Assembly: GCA_011682595.1 (NCBI GenBank)
Contig: JAACEH010000006.1
Span: 1-22,322, forward strand
Direction: 5' to 3'
Source of the DNA: Anaerolineaceae bacterium
Lineage (GTDB): Bacteria; Planctomycetota; Phycisphaerae; FEN-1346; JAACEH01
Length of the DNA: 22,322 nucleotides
This document shows positions 7,296 to 16,042 of the stretch, piece by piece. Each line of letters begins with the position of its first letter. Position 1 is the stretch's first letter. Position numbers and translations under genes: made by a program. Under the pieces are notes generated by a model that was given only the letters and a program-made list of their open reading frames with translations, was not told where the DNA came from and searched no databases.

Positions 7296-9210
7296 CCAGC
7301 CGCCCTCCGCGGTCCGGCCCCGCCCGTGTTGTCACCGAGGGGAACAGCTCGATGTCCGTGTGCGGCAGGAACATGGCCTGCCGGAACTGTTCCACGTAGT
7401 CGGGGGTTCCCATCAGGTCGTAGTAAGTCGTTCGATTGGTGATCTCGTGGAGCATGCGGCGGGCCTGGCCCGAGAAGGCCGCCAGCCGGGCGCCCCATAT
7501 CGAGGTGTTACCGGCATACTGTATCTTCTCCAGGGGCAGGTCCGGGAACAGCCCGACGGCAATGGCGTTCCGCAGGTTGATGTAGTTGCCGAATCCGCCG
7601 GCCACGAACAGCCTGTCGATGTCCGTCACCTTGAGGTCCAGCCGTTCGAGCATGATCCTGGCGGCGGCAAAAATGGCCGCCTTGGCCGTGATCACGTTGT
7701 CAATGTCACTCTGGCTAATGGCGATCTCTCTACCTTTCAGGGCCTGGCCTTCCTCGGCCAGAACGAACTTCAGCCGCCCCTTCTCGGGGCGCACCGCCGG
7801 GTCGCTGCCGGCGACCAGTTGCCCGGAGCGGTCGATACAGCCCTTCTCCAGGAGCGCGGCCATCAGGTCGAGGATGCCCGACCCGCACATGCCGTCCGGC
7901 GGCCCGCCCCCGATCACGTCCCAGGCGATGCGGCCGTCCTGCAGATAAACCTTCTCGATGGCCCCGCTGGTGGCCATCATGCCGCACTGGACCCCCGCTC
8001 CCTCCAGGGCCGGCCCCGCGGAAGCGGAACAGGCCACCAGCCACTCCTTGTTGCCCAGGATGATCTCGCCGTTGGTCCCCACGTCGATCATCATTCCCAC
8101 GCCGTCGAACTCGTTGAGGCCCGTGGCCAGGATGCCGGCCGTAATGTCGCCGCCGACCCATCCCCCGATGCCGGGAACGATGAACAGCAGCCCTCGCGGA
8201 TTGATCTTGAGGCCCACCTCCGCGGCCCGCAACGGCGGCGGCTCAACGGTGACCGCGACGAACGGGTCGCGGCGAATGTTCCTGGTCGGCAAACGCAGCA
8301 GGAAGTGCACCATCGCCGTGTTGCCGGCGCAGACCACGGCCGTGATGTCCCTGAGACTCACCTTGTGCTTGGCCGCCAGGGCGGCAATCAGGCCGTTGAT
8401 GTCATCGACCACCAGGCTCTGCAGATGTTCCGGCCCGCGCTTCTCGGCGGAAATCATCCGCGTGGTGACCTCGCGGCCATAGGTGGCCTGAGAGTTGAAG
8501 CAGGCCTGGCCGTCGATCGTCTTCGCCGCCAGGGCGTCCACCAGGTGTACGACGATGGTCGAGGTTCCCACATCCACAACGGCCATCAAGTTGTGGCCGG
8601 AAGTGTCGTCGCCCTCGATGTCCATTATCTCGGCCACGCCCTGGCGCATGCCCACCATGGCCGTGACCGCAAAGTTGTTGTCCCTCAGAATCTTCGGTAT
8701 CCGCCGGATGATCTTCAGGCCGGTCTGAATCGAGGAAACCCCGGTCGCCTTCTCCACCGGTATCTGAATCCTCTGGCAGTCCGAGATGTTGTTGTCCAGC
8801 GTCGGCGGGTCCAGCTTCAGGGGAACCTTGACCACCAGCGGCGACTTGATGAACTCCCTTTTCTCGGTCCCGCTGATCACGGCACTGAAACGCTCGGCAT
8901 CCCGGTCGACGACGATCTTGTCCTGGGCCCGGGTCTCCTCCGGAATCTCAACCAGCAGGTCGCTCTCGGCCGACGTCTGGCAGGCCAGCACAAACCCCTG
9001 GCGAATCTCTTCGCGGGTAAGAAGCTGCGAGACGTTGCCGCCGACCTTGCCCTCTCGGACGATCATCTTGCACCGCCCGCATATCCCGTCCCCGCCGCAG
9101 ACGCTGTCGATAGAGATGTGGGCCTGGCCGGCCGCTTCCAGCAGCGTGGTGCCGCCTTCCACGGTCACGGCCTTGCCGATCGGAGAAAACTGAACGTTGT
9201 ACCGCGCCAT
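7288..9210 (-). CDS. acsV: Corrinoid protein reductive activator (RACo-type)
   Basis: 640 aa ATP-dependent activator that reduces accidentally oxidised Co(II) in the corrinoid iron-sulfur protein back to Co(I). The N-terminal [2Fe-2S] ferredoxin domain has C38, C44, C47 and C77 (motif CGGDGICGRC). A linker leads to an ASKHA (actin-like) ATPase domain with phosphate-binding loops AVVDVGTSTIVV and MIDVGTNGEIILGN, the motif CSASAGPALEGAGV, GMCGSGILDL, and FVAGGFGNYI near the C-terminus. Length fits the family (about 630-650). The ATG at 9210 is chosen because it starts directly before the ferredoxin fold; an 18-residue upstream extension would run back into acsC. It starts 10 bp after acsC and overlaps cooC-1 by 8 bp. 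Known as orf7 or acsV in acetogens. Confidence 0.95.
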   Translation of the reverse strand: MARYNVQFSPIGKAVTVEGGTTLLEAAGQAHISIDSVCGGDGICGRCKMIVREGKVGGNVSQLLTREEIRQGFVLACQTSAESDLLVEIPEETRAQDKIVVDRDAERFSAVISGTEKREFIKSPLVVKVPLKLDPPTLDNNISDCQRIQIPVEKATGVSSIQTGLKIIRRIPKILRDNNFAVTAMVGMRQGVAEIMDIEGDDTSGHNLMAVVDVGTSTIVVHLVDALAAKTIDGQACFNSQATYGREVTTRMISAEKRGPEHLQSLVVDDINGLIAALAAKHKVSLRDITAVVCAGNTAMVHFLLRLPTRNIRRDPFVAVTVEPPPLRAAEVGLKINPRGLLFIVPGIGGWVGGDITAGILATGLNEFDGVGMMIDVGTNGEIILGNKEWLVACSASAGPALEGAGVQCGMMATSGAIEKVYLQDGRIAWDVIGGGPPDGMCGSGILDLMAALLEKGCIDRSGQLVAGSDPAVRPEKGRLKFVLAEEGQALKGREIAISQSDIDNVITAKAAIFAAARIMLERLDLKVTDIDRLFVAGGFGNYINLRNAIAVGLFPDLPLEKIQYAGNTSIWGARLAAFSGQARRMLHEITNRTTYYDLMGTPDYVEQFRQAMFLPHTDIELFPSVTTRAGPDRGGRLDG

Positions 9211-9220
9211 ACAGGGTCTC

Positions 9221-10567
9221 TTATTTCCAGTTCTCGGACAGGAACGAAGGAATGCCGCTGGCACTCTCCGGGCCGATCAGAACCTCTTTCCACTCGGAAA
9301 CGTCCTCGATCTCCGCCCTGAACGACGGCACCAGGCCGGGGATGATCAGCTTGCGATGCTTGACCTTCCCGGCCACGTTCTGTTCGGCCAGGGTCTTGAC
9401 AACTTTGTCCGCCGAAAGCTTGTCGCCGGCGTACGCGTTGAGCACGCCCAGGCCCTCGGTTTCGACCACCGAGATGTAGCAGGGCACCTTGCTCCGCTCA
9501 ACCTCGGCCTCGACGCAGAAGTAGGTCAGGGCGAAGTTGGTGGTGAACAGTACGGGCGAATTCTCGTTGACGCTGCCGATCTCACAGAGTTTGGACTCGA
9601 CGGTGTTCGGCACCTGTGGATCGGTGTAGATGTTCTGGATGCTCGTCATCACCGGCAGCAGTTCGGCCGGGTCCAGGCCGTCGATGATAATCACCCCCGC
9701 GTACTTGGCGACGAACGTGCTGGCCAAGACCGTCTCCTGGGACGCATTCTCACAGGACACGTCCACCATGGCCGGGTAGCCGAAGGGCCGGAAGTTCTTC
9801 CGCAGGGCCGCCCTGCGAGCCCTGGTGATGTCGCGAATGGTCCCGGCGGTATCGGTCCTGCCGTCGAAGGCCAGGAGGAGGTCTTCGGCCCCCTTGTCCT
9901 TCGCCGCGGCGGCCAGGTCGACCAGCTTCTCCAGGCTGGAGGCGCTCAGGGCCAGGGGGCACTTGTTCTCGGCGGCAATCTTTATGAAGGCCTCGGCGTT
10001 GTCCTCGGTGGCCTTGTAGATCAGGGGCTTCTGGTCGGCCACGGCCCCGACCGCGGCGGCCATTTCCGCCGCCTCGCCGGCCATGATGACCAGCGGCACG
10101 CGACTGGCCTGGGCCAGGGCCTTGACCCTGGCCGCCGCCTGGTCGGCGCCGAGACCGCCGACCTCGACGGCGGCCAGACGCACGGACATCTCCTGGCCGA
10201 CACGCGTGAAGACGGCCTTGTTGATCTTCTCGATCTTGGCCGCCGCCTCGTCGTCCGAGAGCGAAGCCGGAATCTTGCCGGCCAGGGCCGGGGGCTTGTA
10301 GAACTTGTCGTCGTGGCGGAACATGGCCGTCTCCTGGCCCAGTTCCACACAACTGTCGCCCGGGGGCCCGATGTGCACCAGGCGCATGGGCGGGGTCGAG
10401 GCGTCGGAGAACTCCTCCTTGGCCTCCTCGGAAAGGTGCGGACACTCGGTCAGCGCCTTCTGCTTGGCCGCCACCTGCATCGCAAAGGCCATGCAGGTCG
10501 GGAAGCCGCACTCCTTGCAGTTTGTCTTCGGCAGGTTCTTGTATATGCCCATTGCCGTCAGAGCCAT
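9221..10567 (-). CDS. acsC: Corrinoid/iron-sulfur protein large subunit (CdhE-like gamma)
   Basis: 448 aa large subunit of the corrinoid iron-sulfur protein. The N-terminal [4Fe-4S] domain (C17, C20, C25, C42; motif NCKECGFPTC) delivers electrons for reactivation. The TIM barrel binds the pathway partners, and the C-terminal Rossmann-like domain, with a glycine-rich ETEGLGVLNAYAGDK region, binds the cobamide. Length matches the Moorella and Carboxydothermus proteins (about 445 aa). The ATG at 10567 has a strong GGAGGAG. It is 23 bp after acsB and 10 bp before acsV. AcsD is encoded two genes further downstream instead of directly adjacent. Confidence 0.96.
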   Translation of the reverse strand: MALTAMGIYKNLPKTNCKECGFPTCMAFAMQVAAKQKALTECPHLSEEAKEEFSDASTPPMRLVHIGPPGDSCVELGQETAMFRHDDKFYKPPALAGKIPASLSDDEAAAKIEKINKAVFTRVGQEMSVRLAAVEVGGLGADQAAARVKALAQASRVPLVIMAGEAAEMAAAVGAVADQKPLIYKATEDNAEAFIKIAAENKCPLALSASSLEKLVDLAAAAKDKGAEDLLLAFDGRTDTAGTIRDITRARRAALRKNFRPFGYPAMVDVSCENASQETVLASTFVAKYAGVIIIDGLDPAELLPVMTSIQNIYTDPQVPNTVESKLCEIGSVNENSPVLFTTNFALTYFCVEAEVERSKVPCYISVVETEGLGVLNAYAGDKLSADKVVKTLAEQNVAGKVKHRKLIIPGLVPSFRAEIEDVSEWKEVLIGPESASGIPSFLSENWK

Positions 10568-10590
10568 AACTTACTCCTCCTCAGTCGCAT

Positions 10591-12807
10591 CTAGAAAAGC
10601 GGGTCCATGGAAAGGGCCGGATGCTCCACCTTGGTCAGAAACTCCACGAGTTCCTCGGGGGATTCGGCGTCCTCTTCCGTCGCGATCTTATCAAACAGGT
10701 CTTCCTTGCCGATCTTCTTCAGGCGCTCTTTCAGCCGCTCGCCGACATCGTCCTTGAGGCCCTTGGGCATCCAGACCACTCTTTCGATGCCGCCTTCGGC
10801 CGAGATGAACTTGGGGCTCGATATGTACAGCTTGCCGATGCCCACGAAACCGGGCGTCTGAATGCCGCCGCCGATCTGGCCGGCCAGGGTCGAGAACTTC
10901 ATTCCCACCGGAGTCATGCCCTGGAAATCGCGGTCCACGATCATCACGCCGTTGGCCTCCGGGACGATACCGGCGATACACTCGAAACACCCGCACGAGG
11001 TCATGGGGTCCACCAGCATCGAGTAGGCGCTGAACTTCACCAGGTTGCCGTTGGATTTCAGGGCCACATAGTCGTTGATGTTCTGCCACTGCCCAAGGTC
11101 CGGCTCCAGGCACTGGCCCTTGGTGACCGGCTCGTTGGGACCGTGCTCGTTGATCTGGTGCGAGGCCTTGCAGTCCAGCCAGGTATAGGCGCCGCACAGC
11201 CCCAGCCGCTCCGGGGTGACGATGCACACGTGGTTCGGTGCGTAGGACTGGCACAGCGTGCAGGAGTAGAACTCGTCCACGTCGTTGTCGGTCATGCCGC
11301 CGATGCGGTCGTCCCGGTGGCTGTAGATTGCCCTGGCCTCTTCCAGAGGTTTCTTGATCTTTTCGGCGTCGGTGTAGATTGTCACCTGCACGCGGTCCAC
11401 GATGGCCGAGAAGTCGTTGTGGATCTTGGCCACCAGAATCTCGCCGAAGTCCTTGACCCGGAAGCCCTTCTCATGGGCGTCCTTGCTGATCCGCACCCAG
11501 GTGATGGCCCGCTGGCCCATGTGAAAAATGCCGTTGGCACAGGAGATGTACTCGTGAATCCGCCGCTCGAGCACCGACTCGAAGTCCTCCTGGAAATTCC
11601 GTCCGGCCACCTCGACGACGATTCCCAGCGGATAGGCCTGGCCCTCGGACATGTCTTCGATCTCGGGGCCGACGACCTCGATCTTGCCGTCGGTGACCTC
11701 GGCCATCGCTCGCCTGCGGAGCAGCTCGAAACCGGCGGCGTACTTGCTGCCGAACTGCACGTACATGTCTTCCTTGCGGACCCGCTCGCCCTCGAACCCG
11801 GCCCCGTACAACACGGGAATGGGCAGCTTCTCGACCTTGATGGTCAGGCCCCGGACCTCGATGGCCCGGTTGATGATGTCCGCCGGCGGCACGTTGGCCA
11901 CGACGTGCTCGTAAGTGCAAATGCCGGTGGGCAGAATCTCAGGGATGTTCACGTCCGAGATCACCGGGAAGCCGAAGTTTATGGCCCCGGCCGCAGTGGC
12001 GTATTTCTCGTCGCTGATAACCTGCTCTTCCGGCGAGTCGTCGTCGCCGCCGAGGGCCAGCACAAAAGCGTGGACCCTGTTCTTGTTGTAAAGCAATATC
12101 TCGCGGGCCCGGTTCAGGTTCCCGGGCTCGATGCCGCCGAAGGTCATGGCCGACCGGGCCGCAAAGTTCAGGGCATGGACCGCCGAGGTGATCTCCTTGC
12201 CGTAGGGCACCAGGAAGGTGTCCCAGTTCATCTCGATCCGCTCCTCGGCCAGTTGCTCGGCCATGGCCCGGCCGTTGGTGTGGCCGGCCATGAAGACCAG
12301 GATGTTCCGCTCCTGAAGACTGCGGACAATGGCCACCGCCTCCTGGTTGGTCGGCGTGCAGCCGACGATTGCCGCAAAGCCCGGCATTCGCCCGTCGACC
12401 AGCTTGATGCCCTGGGTGCGCAGGATGGCGTCGTCGGTGTAGCTCAGCCAGATGCCCTCGACGGGGTTGGGGCCGCTCACGAATTTCAGAACCTCGATCG
12501 TCTCCTCGGCAATCAGCGTCGCAGCGCCGGCGTCCAGGGTGTCGCCCAGGTAGGGCAGCCACAGTTTATCTGTGGGAATCGGGGCCAGAAGCTTGCGGGC
12601 TTCCTGCAGCGACTCCTCCAGATCCCCCAGCGTCTCGACTTTCTGCCCCAGAAAGAGCAGCATGATCGGCAGGTAGTAGGCCGTGTTCGGGTACTCAGCT
12701 TTGGCTTCCTTGCCCTTTTGTTCAATGGCTTTGGCCAGGGCCTCTTCGGCCCGCTCCACCATCCTGTGGGCGCCACGTATCGCAGCCGTAGCAATGATTT
12801 TCGACAT
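10591..12807 (-). CDS. acsB: Acetyl-CoA synthase (CODH/ACS beta subunit)
   Basis: 738 aa nickel enzyme that joins CO, a methyl group from AcsCD and CoA into acetyl-CoA. It is the full bacterial form, with the N-terminal domain that contacts CODH and is absent from the archaeal subunit. All A-cluster ligands are present at a constant offset of +10 from Moorella: C516, C519, C528 and C538 for the [4Fe-4S] part, and C605-G-C607 for the distal nickel site (motif MTSCGCFEC). Length is close to the Moorella protein (729 aa). The ATG at 12807 has AAGGGA 8 nt upstream. It follows acsA by 82 bp and precedes acsC by 23 bp. The reading frame is intact. Confidence 0.97.
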   Translation of the reverse strand: MSKIIATAAIRGAHRMVERAEEALAKAIEQKGKEAKAEYPNTAYYLPIMLLFLGQKVETLGDLEESLQEARKLLAPIPTDKLWLPYLGDTLDAGAATLIAEETIEVLKFVSGPNPVEGIWLSYTDDAILRTQGIKLVDGRMPGFAAIVGCTPTNQEAVAIVRSLQERNILVFMAGHTNGRAMAEQLAEERIEMNWDTFLVPYGKEITSAVHALNFAARSAMTFGGIEPGNLNRAREILLYNKNRVHAFVLALGGDDDSPEEQVISDEKYATAAGAINFGFPVISDVNIPEILPTGICTYEHVVANVPPADIINRAIEVRGLTIKVEKLPIPVLYGAGFEGERVRKEDMYVQFGSKYAAGFELLRRRAMAEVTDGKIEVVGPEIEDMSEGQAYPLGIVVEVAGRNFQEDFESVLERRIHEYISCANGIFHMGQRAITWVRISKDAHEKGFRVKDFGEILVAKIHNDFSAIVDRVQVTIYTDAEKIKKPLEEARAIYSHRDDRIGGMTDNDVDEFYSCTLCQSYAPNHVCIVTPERLGLCGAYTWLDCKASHQINEHGPNEPVTKGQCLEPDLGQWQNINDYVALKSNGNLVKFSAYSMLVDPMTSCGCFECIAGIVPEANGVMIVDRDFQGMTPVGMKFSTLAGQIGGGIQTPGFVGIGKLYISSPKFISAEGGIERVVWMPKGLKDDVGERLKERLKKIGKEDLFDKIATEEDAESPEELVEFLTKVEHPALSMDPLF

Positions 12808-12889
12808 GATTGGTTTCCCTTATACCGCTATAACGCTTCTGAGGTTCAGTGTCCCTGCCAAGCTTTCGCCCGCCTCCGCAGCGTGCGAC

Positions 12890-14835
12890 CTAACTTCCGG
12901 CGGCGGCCACGGGCTCTTCCTGGTACAACATTGGCCGCAGCTTCAGCGCCTCGCGCTTCTTGTTTATGTGATCGATCATGAGTTGGGCCGCCCGGACCGG
13001 GTCGGCCTCGAAGGCGAAGCAGGCCCCGTAGTCCTCGGTCATGCCGCCGCATATATAGTCGGTCAACTCCTGGCTGCCCAGGATCGGGTGCGGCGTGCCG
13101 AATACCGTGAAGATGCCGGAAGCCACGACGTAGAAGCCGATGGCGATGGCCTTCTCGGACATCCACTCGGGCGCCGCCCCGGCAACCGGAATGTCGCTCA
13201 GGTCCTCGCCCAGGCCGCCCTCGGCTATCACGTTGCACAGTGTGGTGAGAATGCGGCTGTTGTCCACACAGGCCCCGAGGTGCAGAACCGGAGGAATGCC
13301 CACCGCCTCACAAACTTCACGCAGCCCCTTGCCGGCCATGGCCGCGCCCTCGGGCTTCAACAGGCCCGCCTTGGCACAGGCCAGTGCAGCGCAGCCGGTC
13401 TGGACCACCAGCACGTCGTTCTTGATCAGTTCCTTGACCATGGTCAGGTTGCCGTAGTCGTGGGTGATGTTCGGATTGCAGCAGCCCACCACGCCCGCCA
13501 GACCGCGGATGCGGCCCTCGATGATGGCGTTGTTCAGCGGACGATAGGTGGCCCGATAGCGGCCGCCCAGGAACCGATATGTGTTCTCGGCGGTGAAGCC
13601 CGCGACCATGTCCTCACTGACCTTGGGAATGTCTACCTTGGCGGCGTCGCGATTCGTGAAGTTCTCGATGGCCAGGCGCACGATCCGCTTGGCCACCGAC
13701 AGGGCGTCGTCCTCCTGGAACTGCACGTGCTCGACCCCGCTCGGGAACCGGCCCTTGGACGAGGTGGTCACCAGCTTGGTGTGGAAGCACTTGGTCAACG
13801 CCGACAGCGAAGGCATGATGCACTGAACATCCACGATCATCACTTCCACCGCCCCGGTCACGATGGCCAGCTCCTGCTGCAGGAAGTTTCCGGCCACGGC
13901 GATACCGTGCCGCATGAGAATCTCGTTGGCGCTGCAGCAGATGCCGGCCAGGTTGATGCCCTGGGCCCCCTTCTTCCTGGCCAGTTCCAGCAGCTCGGGG
14001 TCCCGGGCGGCCACCACTATCATCTCCGACAGCACCGGCTCGTGGCCGTGCACCACCACGTTGACCTGCTCGGCCTCCAGAACGCCGAGGTTCATCCTGG
14101 CCCGCACCGGAAGCGGGGCCCCGAACATCACGTCCTGCAGGTCGGTGGCGATCATCGAGCCGCCCCAGCCGTCGGCCAGGGCCGCTCGGACGCCGTGGCG
14201 GATGATGCTCTTGTAGTCGTTGTCCACACCCATGTTCGTAACGTGCATGAGCTGCACGACCTCGCGATCGACGCCGCACGGGGCGACGTCCATTCTCCGC
14301 CACAGGTCCTGCCGGGCCTGCGGGGCGCGGGAAAGAAACTTCAACTCCCCATGCTGCTGACCGAACTCGGCGAAGGCCCGCGCGGCCACCTCTTCGGCCA
14401 ACTTGGCCACCTCCTTGCCTTCGGTCGCGATGCCGTACTCCTCGGCCAGGGACCGGAGCTTCTCCGGGTCCTTGATCTGGTAGTCGGTCGCCTCGCCGCG
14501 GGCCACCAGCATCAGGGTGTGGGCTACGTCGCGGCCGTGGTCCGAGTGAGCCGCAGAACCCGCGGCGATCATCCGGGCCAGGTTCCTGGAGGCGATCGTC
14601 GCCGCCGTCGCGCCGCACACGCCGCACTGCTTGTTCTCCTTGCCCGGAACGATGCGGGACCCATGTTGCAGATGCGGCAGCACAAGCCCTGCTGTCCGAA
14701 CTTGCAGCTCGGCTGCATGGCCTCCCAGCGGTCCCAGGCCGTCTCGATACCCTCCTTGGCGGCCTTGGCCAGCATGGCCTGAGACGCCGGGTCGATCGAC
14801 CGCGGCTTGTCCTTCGACTTTTCTTTTGCGCCCAT
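12890..14835 (-). CDS. acsA: Anaerobic CO dehydrogenase catalytic subunit, frameshifted near the N-terminus
   Basis: Ni-Fe-S carbon monoxide dehydrogenase, reducing CO2 to CO for acetyl-CoA synthase. The start ATG at 14835 (ribosome site AGAGGG) reads 60 codons to CCRICNMGP; the rest of the protein continues in another frame from RIVPGKENKQCGVCG (codon at 14656) to 12890. The family has GPCRI here. The DNA reads GGTCCCGCATCGTT where GGTCCC TGC CGC ATC GTT is expected, so four bases are missing. Restoring them gives 649 aa with B/D-cluster cysteines C44, C52, C53, C56 and C61. C-cluster ligands all look present: GHEP, GICCSANE, VDVQCIMPS, GVVGCCNPN, QTGCAALAC and LGACVDNSR. As written, only a 60-residue start plus readthrough, or a GTG-initiated fragment from 14683, would be made. 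A recent mutation or a sequence/assembly error are both possible. Confidence 0.9.
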
Positions 14836-14866
14836 GAATGTCGCCCTCTCAGCAATTAACGCTTAC

Positions 14867-15670
14867 TTAAATATCTGTCCTTAAGGATCCGTTCCCCGGC
14901 CAGACCATGTCTGTTTGTATCTTGTCCAGGAGCGAGTCGATGCCGGCCCAGAGGCCGTCTTCCACCTCGGCCAGCGACCCGCACCCCCGGCCGGCGGCGC
15001 TCACCTTTTCGCTCAGAGGCAGCCAGCCGGCAAACTCCGCCTCGGCCGTGTGCTGCGACAGGAAGGCCCGCTCCCGGTCCGAGGCCACCTTGTTGGCGAC
15101 CGGCCAGCAGCGGGTCAGACCGATGTCGGCGCCCAGGCGTCTGATTCGTTCCAGGGTCTCCAGGCTCCGCAACCCCGGCTCCACCACCACCACCAGTCCG
15201 TCAACCGGCGACGTCGTGCCCCGGCCAAGATGCTCCAGCCCGGCGTCCATGTCCACCAGCACGTCCTCGTCGGGGCCCAGAAGTATATGCCCCAGCAACG
15301 ATTTAAGAAAGATGTTTTCCGGACACGCACATCCCGCGCCGCCCTGGCGGACCATGCCCATGACGACCAGCTTAACCCCCTCGTGCTCGATGCAATACTT
15401 CGCCGGCAGGTCGTCCACCGCCGGATTGAGCTTGAAGTAAGTGCCCACGGCCCCGGGTTGGGTGCCCATTCGCTCGGCGATGAGGTCTTTCATCTGAGCA
15501 ATCGGGACAATGCTCTCCGGGGACGGGAAACCCAGGGCCGCCGCAAGGTTGGAGTCCGGGTCGGCGTCCACGGCCAGAACCTTGCGGCCCCGCTCAACAA
15601 GCCGGCGGGCGAGCAGCGCGGTAACGGTCGTCTTGCCTACTCCCCCCTTGCCCGATACGGCCAGTTTCAT
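14867..15670 (-). CDS. cooC: CooC-type nickel-insertion ATPase (copy 2)
   Basis: 267 aa P-loop ATPase of the CooC family, needed for nickel insertion into the CODH C-cluster. Seen: GKGGVGKT at residues 7-14; VDADPDSNL; the CxC metal motif at C114 and C116 (GGAGCACPENI); and the switch motif LVDMDAGLEHLGRGT. The ATG at 15670 is preferred over a start five codons upstream because GGGAGAAG lies 7 nt before it and the Walker motif then sits at the usual N-terminal distance. It is the first gene after the promoter and leader and ends 31 bp before acsA, its likely client. It differs clearly from copy 1 in sequence, so this is not a recent duplication. Confidence 0.93.
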   Translation of the reverse strand: MKLAVSGKGGVGKTTVTALLARRLVERGRKVLAVDADPDSNLAAALGFPSPESIVPIAQMKDLIAERMGTQPGAVGTYFKLNPAVDDLPAKYCIEHEGVKLVVMGMVRQGGAGCACPENIFLKSLLGHILLGPDEDVLVDMDAGLEHLGRGTTSPVDGLVVVVEPGLRSLETLERIRRLGADIGLTRCWPVANKVASDRERAFLSQHTAEAEFAGWLPLSEKVSAAGRGCGSLAEVEDGLWAGIDSLLDKIQTDMVWPGNGSLRTDI

Positions 15671-15926
15671 GCGGACTTCTCCCACACATCAGTTGGTCAA
15701 CGCCAAATCGGCAACACACGGCAGATCGGATCAATACCGAAGCCGCCTGTGCTTGCGTCGGACGGTGCGACAGACAAAATCGTTCATCGGGGACCGGATT
15801 CAGGTGGGCCTTCTTCGAGCACGATGCCAACCTGGTCTGCGCACACTGCGGGGTCGGCCCCCTTGTTCAGGAAGTGCAGAAATGCGCAGAAATCGCTCCT
15901 TTTTCAGCAGCCTGTGCGCGGCTTGT
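15671..15926 (-). promoter_or_regulatory. Long structured 5' leader of the acs operon
   Basis: About 255 nt lie between the predicted transcription start and cooC-2. No coding sequence is recognisable. At 15837-15889 there is nested pairing: an outer 7-bp stem CTGCGCA/TGCGCAG (15883-15889 with 15837-15843), an inner CTGC/GCAG (15876-15879 with 15846-15849), and directly beside it GGGG/CCCC with a CCGA loop. An 8-mer GCAGAAAT (plus strand) repeats with 10-nt spacing at 15876 and 15886. I could not match this to cobalamin, THF, SAM, glycine or nickel riboswitch consensus elements. Confidence 0.35.
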
Positions 15927-15932
15927 GCTCTT

Positions 15933-15960
15933 ATGATACGGCACTTGGCCGTCCGGTCAA
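15933..15960 (-). promoter_or_regulatory. Sigma70-like promoter of the acs operon
   Basis: TTGACC (15955-15960), a 16-nt spacer and TATCAT (15933-15938) on the minus strand, in the gap between the DUF3786 gene and cooC-2. The inferred transcription start is near 15926. It is the best promoter match seen upstream of the twelve-gene minus-strand run. Confidence 0.5.
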
Positions 15961-16017
15961 GTGGTTTTCTGCCGCACAAAGTCGGCCCGGAAATGCCCGA
16001 CGCCACCGATTCGCAGC

Positions 16018-16035
16018 CCTGCCCACAGGGGCAGG
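16018..16035 (-). terminator. Hairpin downstream of the DUF3786 gene
   Basis: A 7-bp perfect stem with a 4-nt loop (CCTGCCC/GGGCAGG) begins 7 nt after the DUF3786 stop and before the acs promoter. No T-tract follows, so termination is plausible from position only. Confidence 0.3.
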
Positions 16036-16042
16036 ACCCGCC

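Noticed and set aside
14653..14664. Programmed -1 ribosomal frameshifting to join the two acsA frames
   Set aside because: The site ATG GGT CCC GCA has no X-XXY-YYZ slippery heptamer, and a -1 shift would give MGPRIV, still without the B-cluster cysteine. A 4-base loss explains both the frame and the missing residue.
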